Shown here: positions 53,782 to 61,197 of the stretch, piece by piece
Position numbering within the stretch: position 1 is the stretch's first letter
Layout: every line of letters begins with the position of its first letter
DNA from: Rhodovibrionaceae bacterium
GTDB lineage: Bacteria; Pseudomonadota; Alphaproteobacteria; Kiloniellales; DSM-21159
Assembly (NCBI GenBank): GCA_028279885.1
Contig: JANQMX010000039.1
Span: 1 to 64,000, forward strand
DNA length: 64,000 bases
Reading direction: 5' to 3'
The notes under the pieces: model-generated
Seen by the model: the letters and a program-made list of their open reading frames with translations, nothing else
Told to the model about the DNA's origin: nothing
The model's database searches: none
Position numbers and translations under genes: made by a program

Positions 53782-54157
53782 ATTTAATTTGCCGCTGGCA
53801 GCCGGTATAACTCACTATTGGATTGTGCCATTTGTGACCGTTCTGCCAATCATGGCTTACTTATCGGATCTGTTTGATCATGCGGGTCTTATTGGAAACG
53901 AGAACGAAATAGATAAATCCCGCAACTATCCAGTGTCCAATCCGTTCCTGCATTGGCTGTTTTTCCCGCGGCACGATTCCTACCATTTGGTGCATCACCT
54001 GTTTCCCATGGTGCCAACGAAGAACCTGGCTGACTGCCATCGGGTCTTGATGGCGGAAAGTCCTTACTATGCTGCGCGCCCGCACTCTTTGGCTGAATGG
54101 CTGCGCGACGCGACATTTCAATCTCCCACAAAACAGCTCGATGGCGCGACCACATAG
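53782..54157 (+). pseudogene. C-terminal part of a membrane fatty-acid desaturase, cut by the IS5 element
   Basis: The frame running out of the element reads LAAGITHYWIVPFVTVLPIM, then LSDLFDHAGLI and PRHDSYHLVHHLFPMVP. The last has the HxxHH histidine box and hydrophobic exit of integral-membrane desaturases/hydroxylases. The N-terminal half with the other histidine boxes is missing and is not on the far side of the element. The stop is 13 bases before the ParB-like gene, so it was probably the first gene of that operon. Confidence 0.82.
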
Positions 54158-54170
54158 CGAGGAGTTGAAC

Positions 54171-54596
54171 ATGCACGGCCAAACCGTTCTTGCGAAGAAG
54201 GATAACCCGGTCGTTGTTGAGTTCATCGAAATCCAAGAACTCAAGCCGACGGAACACATCAATCCAGGACGGATGAGGGCGCTCGCAGCCCAGATTCAGC
54301 AAATGGGAATCTGGACGACACCTATTATGGTGCACGATCACAGCGGTGTGATCATGGATGGACACCATCGTTTTCATGCCGCGCATCTGCTTCAGCTGAA
54401 ACAGGTGCCCTGCCTACGCCTGTCATACGATGACCCAAACTTGTGTGTTGTGCGCTGGGCTGGCGGCGCGCCGTTTCCGCCTCGGAAAGTCTTACAGGCA
54501 GGGCTGAGCGGAGCGTTGTTGGATTTCAAGACGACGAAGCACACCTACAGACTTCAGATTGACTTTGAACCGGTCGTTCTGGGCGATCTGTTGTGA
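54171..54596 (+). CDS. ParB/Srx-fold protein, SbnI/SerK-like (probable serine kinase)
   Basis: A 141-residue ParB-fold protein: VEFIEIQELKPTEHINPGRM, LAAQIQQMGIWTTPIMVHDH and the DGHHRFHAAHLL motif at about 63-74. This short, stand-alone form with DGHHR is the one of SbnI and archaeal SerK, which phosphorylate free L-serine to O-phosphoserine, rather than the plasmid-partition ParB. GAGGAG precedes ATG 54171. It overlaps the PLP decarboxylase gene by four bases; a cysteine-synthase-like enzyme that could use O-phosphoserine follows. Confidence 0.82.
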   Translation: MHGQTVLAKKDNPVVVEFIEIQELKPTEHINPGRMRALAAQIQQMGIWTTPIMVHDHSGVIMDGHHRFHAAHLLQLKQVPCLRLSYDDPNLCVVRWAGGAPFPPRKVLQAGLSGALLDFKTTKHTYRLQIDFEPVVLGDLL

Positions 54597-55960
54597 GACC
54601 CGGCAACGAAGAGTTCGCGCCTATCCTGTCTCTCCGCTGCGCTGACTTTCTGAGCGAGCGCGCAAGGCTTCGCAACATCGTTGACTGTTTCGGATCGCCC
54701 GTTCACGTGCTCTTCCCAAGTCAAGCCGCTGAAAATGCGCGGCTGTGGAGCGACCGTACCAGAGAGGTTTATGCGCAGACTAAAACGTTGTTCGCATACA
54801 AAGCCTGCAAATCTGACTCCTTGGCAAAGGCCTTCTCGGGAGCACAGCTGGGCGCGGATGTTTCTTCCGTCCAGGAATTCGTAGCGGCAATGAGCTGTGG
54901 CGTTCGCGGCGGCGACATATCCGTAACCGGTCCGGACAAGACGTGCGAGTTACTCGATCTGGCAAACGCCCACGGCGCGGCTGTCCATATCGACTCTGAA
55001 GAAGAAATGACGCGTCTGCTGCGCATTGGCAATCATGCAACTGACAATCGCTTCGTATTTCTAAGAATAAAACCTCCATCTCAAATAAAGTCTCGATTCG
55101 GCCTTGATCAAGAAAAGCTTTTCCGCTGCATCCATAGCATCAAGCCACGCCATGCAATCAGTATTGGTTTGTCCTTTCACCTGAACGAATACGCTCTCGA
55201 GGAAAGGGTTGCCGCTTTACGATGGGCCATACGAATCGCTGAAGAAGCAGCGACCGAGGGAGTCTTGATCCGCCATTTCGATATTGGGGGCGGTTACCCT
55301 TTGCGGTACACCGCCACACACAGCATCGAGTGCTATCGAAACGGTTCCCATCTAAGCGGCAATCCGGAAATCAACGCATATCCCTATGCAGCTCCGATCG
55401 CCACATTCGAACATGCGGCGGCTATAATCGGAAGAACACTCAAAAGTCCGGACTGTTCTGATTTTCTAACGAATAACGACGCCACGCTTTATTTGGAACC
55501 GGGGCGAGCGCTCCTGGATCAGTGCGGTGTAACACTGATGAGAGTGATCGCCACCAAGTCAAAGAGCGATAATGAGTTTTTTGTTATACTAGAGGGCATG
55601 TCATTTTCTGTTTCCGAACGCTGGTTTTCGTCTGATTTCGCACCGACCCCGATTCTAATCGGTTCACAACGAGAAAGAACAGATAGGCATCAAAACTACT
55701 ACCTCGTCGGACAAAGCTGCCTGGAAAGCGACATTCTCAGAAATCGCGCCGTGCGTTGGCGGCAACACCCAGAACCCGGCGATATCGTGTGCTTTGTAAA
55801 TACTGCTGGCTATCAAATGGATTCAAATGAAAGTACATTTCACCAAATCCCGTTACCAGAAAAAGTAGCCGCATTGCAACACGATGAAGACTGGAAAATC
55901 CACCGGGATGCGCGTTGCAATATCCGGATACTACGCAATGATCATCAAATCTCTGACTGA
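54593..55960 (+). CDS. PLP-dependent decarboxylase, fold type III (SbnH/LysA/ornithine decarboxylase-like)
   Basis: A 455-residue alanine-racemase-fold decarboxylase. The PLP lysine is Lys70 in LFAYKACKSDSLAKA; the phosphate-binding loop is HFDIGGGYPLR; EPGRALLD and the second-subunit cysteine-aspartate in GQSCLESDIL complete the site. SbnH, which decarboxylates a citryl-diaminopropionate intermediate, is of this family, as are lysine and ornithine decarboxylases. It starts with a GTG overlapping the ParB-like gene (GTGA) and overlaps the next gene by 23 bases. The substrate is unproven. Confidence 0.86.
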   Translation: MRPGNEEFAPILSLRCADFLSERARLRNIVDCFGSPVHVLFPSQAAENARLWSDRTREVYAQTKTLFAYKACKSDSLAKAFSGAQLGADVSSVQEFVAAMSCGVRGGDISVTGPDKTCELLDLANAHGAAVHIDSEEEMTRLLRIGNHATDNRFVFLRIKPPSQIKSRFGLDQEKLFRCIHSIKPRHAISIGLSFHLNEYALEERVAALRWAIRIAEEAATEGVLIRHFDIGGGYPLRYTATHSIECYRNGSHLSGNPEINAYPYAAPIATFEHAAAIIGRTLKSPDCSDFLTNNDATLYLEPGRALLDQCGVTLMRVIATKSKSDNEFFVILEGMSFSVSERWFSSDFAPTPILIGSQRERTDRHQNYYLVGQSCLESDILRNRAVRWRQHPEPGDIVCFVNTAGYQMDSNESTFHQIPLPEKVAALQHDEDWKIHRDARCNIRILRNDHQISD

Positions 55961-56942
55961 AACAATTGGCAACACGCCACTGCTTCGTCTGTACCAGGGG
56001 GACAATGGTGCTACGATATATTTGAAGTTGGAAATGTTTAACCCAACCGGTTCGATGAAGGATCGGATGGCGTTGAGTATGATCGTGGACCTGGAAGCCA
56101 GCTTGCACGGTTTTCAAGGCCAACCGAAGATCGTTGAGTCGTCGTCAGGCAATACGGCAAGTGCGCTTTCCATGCTCTGCGCATCGAAGAACTGGCAATT
56201 CACTGCCATCATGGACGGCCATGCCAGTATGGACAAAGTTCTGGCAGTTCAGGCACTGGGCGGGACGGTTCGCTTTGTCGGGGCAAACGATGGGGAGCTT
56301 TCGACAGCACTGCGTGATGCAGAAGCAAGACGGCTCGCAGAGAGCAATGACGGTTTTTTCTGGACGGCACAGCACGACAATCCAGCCAACAGCGCCGGTT
56401 ATGCGGGGCTGTGCGATGAACTCGTCTCTGATCTGGGCGATGATATATTTGCTTTCGTCTCAGCAATCGGAACCGGTGGCTCACTTTGCGGCACTGCGGC
56501 AAAACTCAAGGAATTGAATCCAGATGTTCTCATCGTCGGGGTGGAGCCGGAGGGAAGCATAATTTTTGGTGGGCCGGCACACGACTATCATCAGTCCGGT
56601 ACTGGTACGCCCGCCGGGGCGGATGTCGGATTGGTGATCGACTACTCTGTCATAGACCTGGGAAAAAAGGTGCCAGATCGCAATGCCTTTGCGGTATGCC
56701 GGCATCTCGCGAAGTCCCATGGACTACTGGTCGGAGGCTCTACAGGCGGAGCTGTCTATGAAGCTTTTCGTATTGCGCAGACTGCACCCGAAGACGCAAA
56801 AATCGTCACGATCGCATGTGATAGCGGAACTAAGTACTTGGACACGATATTCTCCGATCGTTGGCTACGATCTCAAGGTATCGACCCAACGGATCTAGAT
56901 TCTTTCGACTTTGAGAGCGCAGCAGAACATAGAGCTCAATGA
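55938..56942 (+). CDS. cysteine-synthase-family PLP enzyme (SbnA-like)
   Basis: A 334-residue fold-type II enzyme. IGNTPLLRLY lies near the N-terminus, the PLP lysine is Lys41 in NPTGSMKDRM, the substrate loop is ESSSGNTASA and the cofactor phosphate site is AIGTGGSLCG. Its relatives condense O-acetylserine or O-phosphoserine with sulfide or an amine; SbnA joins O-phosphoserine and glutamate on the route to diaminopropionate. ATG 55938 is preferred since MIIKSLTETIGNTP is the normal family start; 55884 and 55911 are also open. No sulfur-metabolism gene is near. Confidence 0.86.
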   Translation: MIIKSLTETIGNTPLLRLYQGDNGATIYLKLEMFNPTGSMKDRMALSMIVDLEASLHGFQGQPKIVESSSGNTASALSMLCASKNWQFTAIMDGHASMDKVLAVQALGGTVRFVGANDGELSTALRDAEARRLAESNDGFFWTAQHDNPANSAGYAGLCDELVSDLGDDIFAFVSAIGTGGSLCGTAAKLKELNPDVLIVGVEPEGSIIFGGPAHDYHQSGTGTPAGADVGLVIDYSVIDLGKKVPDRNAFAVCRHLAKSHGLLVGGSTGGAVYEAFRIAQTAPEDAKIVTIACDSGTKYLDTIFSDRWLRSQGIDPTDLDSFDFESAAEHRAQ

Positions 56943-57165
56943 GCATGGCATGACGCCTGCAACGAAGTAAGCAAGTCATAACGATGCCAGACGCCAGCAC
57001 GTTCTTCTTGCGCAACGGCCCACTTTGAAGGCGTGATTGACGAACATGAAGGCGATGCACCGCCAATAAAAGACCCCCATGTTGGCAGTGGTGGTTCAAT
57101 TCGCCTGCCTCTTCGAGCATAGCGACTTTCGCCGCCGAAAGTGACGATGTCGCGCTCGTCCGAAC

Positions 57166-57996
57166 TCAGCGCAGGGCGAGAGCGGTACTCGTGGCGCGGA
57201 CGTGCCGGACGACCGCGTGGTTGACCGGCTCGGCGTGGGTGATGGGCCCCATGTGGCCGGCGCGTTTGATCTCGACGCAGCGCAGGTTCCGCAAGCGCAC
57301 CGACAGCAGCTCGGCCACCTTGCGGGTCGAGGCGGGCGCGTGCTCGCCGACCATCAAGAGCACCGGCATCTCCAGCCGCGCGAAGTCCTCTGCGGCGACG
57401 GGCTCCTCGAGCAGGGCATGGAAGTCGAGCAGGGCCTTGGGGCTCCAGCGCAAGAGCGCGTCTCTGAGGTTCGGTCTCATGCCTTGCCAGGCCCCCGGGC
57501 CGCACCAGTAGTCGATGAAGCTCTGCATGGCGGCATCGTAGTTGCCGGTGGCGATGCCCTCCCGCACGTCCGCGACGATACCCTCGATCTCGGCCAGCTC
57601 CTTGGCAGCCGCAGCGCCGGCCGCCCTGAGCAGATAGAAGGCGGAGGGCTCGTAGAGCGAAACGCTCGCCACCGCATCGGGCCGGGCGAGCGCGGCATGC
57701 AGCGCCACGCCGCCGCCGTAGGAATGCCCGACCAGGTGCGCGGGCTGCGCCGCGTCGTCCAGCAGGCCGATGATGTGCTGCGCTTCGTCGGCGAGGGAGA
57801 AGGCTTTGGTCCCGGGCCAAGGGCCGGCGCTGACCGTGCCGTACTGCTCGGGCGCCACGAGCGCCGCCTGGGGCGCCAGGGCCTCGGCCAGGGCACGCCA
57901 TTGCCCCGCGCCCGAGCCCGAGCAGTGCAGTGCGATGACCGTCTCGATGGCGAGCGGCTCGGGCGCGAAGAGGTCTGGCATGTAGGGGTCGGACAT
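57166..57996 (-). CDS. alpha/beta hydrolase
   Basis: A 276-residue alpha/beta-hydrolase. The oxyanion segment is VIALHCSGSGAGQW, the nucleophile elbow is VGHSYGGGVAL (Ser), and the late histidine is in KRAGHMGPITHAEPVN. MSDPYMPDLF at 57996 is a plausible start, with an alternative at 58029. It is a generic esterase/hydrolase, and no partner gene suggests a substrate. It marks the return to high-GC chromosomal sequence right of the accessory island. Confidence 0.86.
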   Translation of the reverse strand: MSDPYMPDLFAPEPLAIETVIALHCSGSGAGQWRALAEALAPQAALVAPEQYGTVSAGPWPGTKAFSLADEAQHIIGLLDDAAQPAHLVGHSYGGGVALHAALARPDAVASVSLYEPSAFYLLRAAGAAAAKELAEIEGIVADVREGIATGNYDAAMQSFIDYWCGPGAWQGMRPNLRDALLRWSPKALLDFHALLEEPVAAEDFARLEMPVLLMVGEHAPASTRKVAELLSVRLRNLRCVEIKRAGHMGPITHAEPVNHAVVRHVRATSTALALR

Positions 57997-58177
57997 GAGC
58001 TTCAGACAGGCGTTAGCCGGCATGGGCACCTCCTATGCGGCTGAGCCGCGGGCTGTTGTGGGCGGTAAGCAGGCGGCCGTTTCCATGTTTGCTGTCGTCA
58101 TCTGTGCAAAAAGCATCCTGCTGGGGTGGGCCGCCCGACGACGGTGTCGGTGGGGGCCGCACCGAGAGACCGGAGGC

Positions 58178-58215
58178 GGTGGCGGGTCCGGGACTCACGT
58201 TCCGGACCCGCCACC
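58178..58215. repeat. perfect 14-bp stem hairpin
   Basis: GGTGGCGGGTCCGG (58178-58191) and its exact complement CCGGACCCGCCACC (58202-58215) enclose the loop GACTCACGTT. Directly after it GCCGGCCTTGGG occurs twice with three bases between. It lies in the 287-base gap between the alpha/beta hydrolase start and the 3' end of the exported-protein gene. It lacks a T-run but probably ends or stabilises that operon's transcript. Confidence 0.75.
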
Positions 58216-58283
58216 TGGGGCCGGCCTTGGGAGCGCCGGCCTTGGGGACTATTCTCGGGGTCTATCCACGAGAGTGTTCTGGG

Positions 58284-59033
58284 TTAGAGGCCCGCGCGCG
58301 GGGGAAGGTCGGCGAAGAGCTGGATGTGCGCGCTCTTCGCGAAGTCACCCGGCAACACACCGTAGGTCTTGCCGTCGCTATGCCAGTTCAGCGCCAAGCC
58401 GGCCGCAAGATGCTCACCGGAAAGCTGCAGGCAGGGCTGGAAGGTCCGGTCATAGGTCGCGTTGCCCTTGGCATCGGCGACGAAGATCGACTGGGCCCCG
58501 TCACGGCTGCCAAGCGGCAGATCATAGGTACCGATGAAGGGCTCGGTCGGCGGCGTCGCCATGAAGTAGTGCCAGATGGTGTAGACCCCCTCCGGCACCA
58601 AGCCGGTGAAGTGGAGCTGGATGTGGCCCAGGCCGTTCACACAGCTGTAGGTGCCGCCGCCTTCGGCCTGAAGCCAATCGCCGAGCGAGATGTCCAGCGC
58701 CGCACCCTTGGGGAAGGGGCCGTTGGCCTTGGGGTCGAAGGGCGCGTGGTGTTGCGGCTCGGCCGCGGCATAGAGCGGGGCCGCCATGTTGCGCTCCGCG
58801 GGACCCGGCCGGAAGACCTGGTCCGAGCCGGCCTGATGCTCGATGAAGACGTCCTGCTCGGCCACGTCGACCTCGACATGGGTGACGAAGGCTAACTCGT
58901 GGCGCACCGGGCCGTCATAGGCCCCGTCATGGGCATCGTCCTGGTTCGAGTTGTCGGCCAGGGCGATGGCCGACACCAGGGCCGTGCCGGCAAGAACGCT
59001 GATGACCGGCAAAGACAAGGAAGAACTACGCAT
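58284..59033 (-). CDS. exported protein of unknown function
   Basis: A 249-residue secreted protein. ATG at 59033 has AAAGGA seven bases upstream; the signal peptide runs to about LADNSNQ. The mature part has GTYSCVNGLGHIQLHFTGLV, PEGVYTIWHYFMATPP and a second cysteine in TFQPCLQLS, which could form a disulfide with the first. I do not recognise a characterised family. It is followed on the same strand by a di-heme peroxidase-type gene upstream (59118-60572), 84 bases away, so the two may work together in the periplasm. Confidence 0.75.
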   Translation of the reverse strand: MRSSSLSLPVISVLAGTALVSAIALADNSNQDDAHDGAYDGPVRHELAFVTHVEVDVAEQDVFIEHQAGSDQVFRPGPAERNMAAPLYAAAEPQHHAPFDPKANGPFPKGAALDISLGDWLQAEGGGTYSCVNGLGHIQLHFTGLVPEGVYTIWHYFMATPPTEPFIGTYDLPLGSRDGAQSIFVADAKGNATYDRTFQPCLQLSGEHLAAGLALNWHSDGKTYGVLPGDFAKSAHIQLFADLPPRAGL

Positions 59034-59117
59034 CAATCAGTCCTTTCGTGGATAAGCATCGTTTGGTCTCTGTCGAACGATGGTCGGGGAAATCGGTTCG
59101 GTTGCTCAGTCGGCCGC

Positions 59118-60572
59118 TCAGTCGGCGACGGGCAGGCGGCTCGGCACGCGCTCCGGCACGAGGTGCGCCAGGTTGCGGGCTCGCGGGTCGGTGAGCGCTT
59201 CGAGAAAGGCCACCAGGTCGGCGATCGCGGCATCGTCGAGCGGCACGGCCGGGCGTTCGTTCGCCGCGGCAATGCGCGCCCTGAGCGCGGCGCTCTGCTG
59301 CACCCAGCCGTCGCGCCGGTCGAAGCCCGCACGGCGAGCCGGATTGATCGGCTGCTCCCGCAGCGCCGAGCCTTGGCCAACCGTCTGAGCGACTGAGGCA
59401 AGCGCCGGCAGAAGCTCCGGCGCCAGGCGGTAGGCTTCGAGCGAGCTTGCCGGGTCCAGGTGATGGCGCACCACCGCTTCCAGGCTGTCGAAGGCGCCGG
59501 CATGGCCCCAGGGACCGGTCAGGGCGACGTTGCGCAGCGAAGGCGTGCGGAAGCGGAAGAGATCGGCCGGCCGCCCGCTGACCGGCGCGCGGCCGACATC
59601 CTCCAGCCGGGCGGGGAAGCCGGTCGCCTCGAAATAGGAGGCGTCCGTACCGTCCCCCTTGCCGGGCCCGATCTGAGGCATGGCGATGGCATGGAAAGCC
59701 TGATCGCTCTGAAACTTGCCGCTGTGACAGGCAGCACAGCCGGCCTTGCCGTAGAACAAGTCCATGCCCAGTCGCGCCGGCGGCGAGAGATGCCGCACAT
59801 CCTGCGTGCGCAGGTAGCGGTCGAAGGGACTGTCATCGAAACGGAAGGCCGTCGCCTGGAAAGCCGCAAGGGCATTGGCCGCCTGAACGAAGGTGATGTC
59901 CGCAGCGCCGCGCACCTCCGGATAGGCCTTCTGGAAAAGCACCCGGTACTCGGGAATCTTGCGCAGCCGTTCGGCAAGCAGGTTCCAGACGCCGTTGGCG
60001 CCACCGAAGCGGCGCAGGGCCGTGGCATCGGCGATTTCGTTCTCGCCGCGCCCGCCCGCCATCTCCACATCGGAGGTGACGGGGAACATCGCCTGAGCCG
60101 CCAGCGCGTTATCTAGTCCCTCGGGGAGCTGCTCACGCGCCGGTGTCCAGAAGCCGCTGGCCCAAGGGCCCTTGGGATCGGCCTCGACGCGGCCGTCGTG
60201 GAACAGGCGGGAAAACTCCTTGACGCCGAGATTGGCGAGCGAGGGCGAGTTGCGCGGAATGCGACCGTGCACAGCCGCGCCTTCCGGCACCCGCCGCTCA
60301 GGGCCGAGCCCCACGCCGCCTTCCCCGATACCGAGGGCCAGGCCGTCCACCGTTGCGTGGCGCGGATGATGGCAGGTGGCGCAAGCGATATTGCGGTTGC
60401 CGCTCAGGATCTTGTCGAAGAACAGCAGCCGGCCGAGTTCCACCTGGGCCGCCGGGAAGCGGCCGTTGTTGTAGTAATCGGCGTCGACCACGGGCTCGAT
60501 CTCCGCCGCTCGGCCGGGCGCCGCCGCCAACAGCAGAGCGACGCCCGTGACAACCAGCGCTTTCGCGATCAC
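59118..60572 (-). CDS. di-heme cytochrome c peroxidase / MauG-family protein
   Basis: A 484-residue periplasmic protein with a signal peptide (ALVVTGVALLLAAAPGRAAE) and two c-type heme sites: CATCHH near residue 65 and CAACHS near 280. The surrounding text (ELGRLLFFDKILSGNRNIAC, FRTPSLRNVALTGPWGHAGA) is that of bacterial cytochrome c peroxidases and MauG-type enzymes, which reduce peroxide or oxidise a partner protein. It overlaps the DUF1127 gene by four bases. Confidence 0.92.
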   Translation of the reverse strand: MIAKALVVTGVALLLAAAPGRAAEIEPVVDADYYNNGRFPAAQVELGRLLFFDKILSGNRNIACATCHHPRHATVDGLALGIGEGGVGLGPERRVPEGAAVHGRIPRNSPSLANLGVKEFSRLFHDGRVEADPKGPWASGFWTPAREQLPEGLDNALAAQAMFPVTSDVEMAGGRGENEIADATALRRFGGANGVWNLLAERLRKIPEYRVLFQKAYPEVRGAADITFVQAANALAAFQATAFRFDDSPFDRYLRTQDVRHLSPPARLGMDLFYGKAGCAACHSGKFQSDQAFHAIAMPQIGPGKGDGTDASYFEATGFPARLEDVGRAPVSGRPADLFRFRTPSLRNVALTGPWGHAGAFDSLEAVVRHHLDPASSLEAYRLAPELLPALASVAQTVGQGSALREQPINPARRAGFDRRDGWVQQSAALRARIAAANERPAVPLDDAAIADLVAFLEALTDPRARNLAHLVPERVPSRLPVAD

Positions 60573-60811
60573 TGGTGCGCTTCCGAGGTCGGGTGATACC
60601 TCAGCCGTCCGCCGCAGATCTCACGGCTCAAGCCGATGTCTGCGAGCGTGCGCGAGTCAAGATGGGTCAACACGCGGCGGTCGCGGTGCTGCTTGGCCAA
60701 GCGCTTGAGCGCGTCCAGCAGCTGCGCCAGGAGCGAAGGCCGTGCAGGCACTTCCAGGAGCGCGCTCGGCGTTGCCGGGCTCTCGGCCAGGACTTCGAGA
60801 TTTCTATTCAT
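60569..60811 (-). CDS. DUF1127 domain protein
   Basis: An 80-residue protein whose second half carries the DUF1127 pattern RRVLTHLDSRTLADIGLSRE. Small DUF1127 proteins are abundant in alphaproteobacteria, and some bind RNA and affect phosphate or stress regulation. Its stop overlaps the peroxidase start (ATGA), an unusual pairing. Confidence 0.85.
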   Translation of the reverse strand: MNRNLEVLAESPATPSALLEVPARPSLLAQLLDALKRLAKQHRDRRVLTHLDSRTLADIGLSREICGGRLRYHPTSEAHQ

Positions 60812-61003
60812 GACATACTCCAGGATCTCTAGGACCGGGCGGCGGAACCGCCCTGTCTTCAGGCTCGAACCCTAGGCGGGTCGCCCGCCACCCGCTTGAG
60901 GAGGCGTTGGAGAATTCCTGGAGATTTGCTGTGGATTTGCTGGAAGGGAGAACCACCAGGCGGGGGCCGGGGGCGCCACGCCGCTGGCAGCTTCACTCAG
61001 AAC

Positions 61004-61146
61004 GTCATTCTTGGGCGAGCCGCTGTGCGGCGAGACCCGAGAATCCAGCGGTAGGCGCGGTCCGGGCTTGTGGCTGGACCCCGGCTGCCAAGGCTCGCGC
61101 GCCGGGACTGCGGGCAGTCCCGGGCTCGCCTAAGGGCCGGGGTGAC
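61004..61146. repeat. intergenic palindromic element
   Basis: Within the 386-base gap 60812-61197 no gene is seen. The stretch begins GTCATTC and ends GGGTGAC, with internal segments TTGGGCGAGC, GACCCGAGAATCCAG and a perfect 10-bp stem CCGGGACTGC-GG-GCAGTCCCGG (61102-61123). It has the look of the dispersed GTCAT...ATGAC palindromes frequent between alphaproteobacterial genes. Other copies would have to be sought outside the window. Confidence 0.5.
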
Positions 61147-61197
61147 AGAAAATGATCTAGCCGCGCAGGCCGCGCTCCAACCTCAGCGCGGAAATCT

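Noticed and set aside
54171-54596. The ParB-domain gene as part of a plasmid partition system.
   Set aside because: It is a 141-residue protein with the DGHHR motif and no parA or parS nearby; its neighbours are PLP enzymes.
55938-56942. Calling the cysteine-synthase-like gene cysK or cysM.
   Set aside because: The operon partners and absence of sulfur-assimilation genes point to a different nucleophile.
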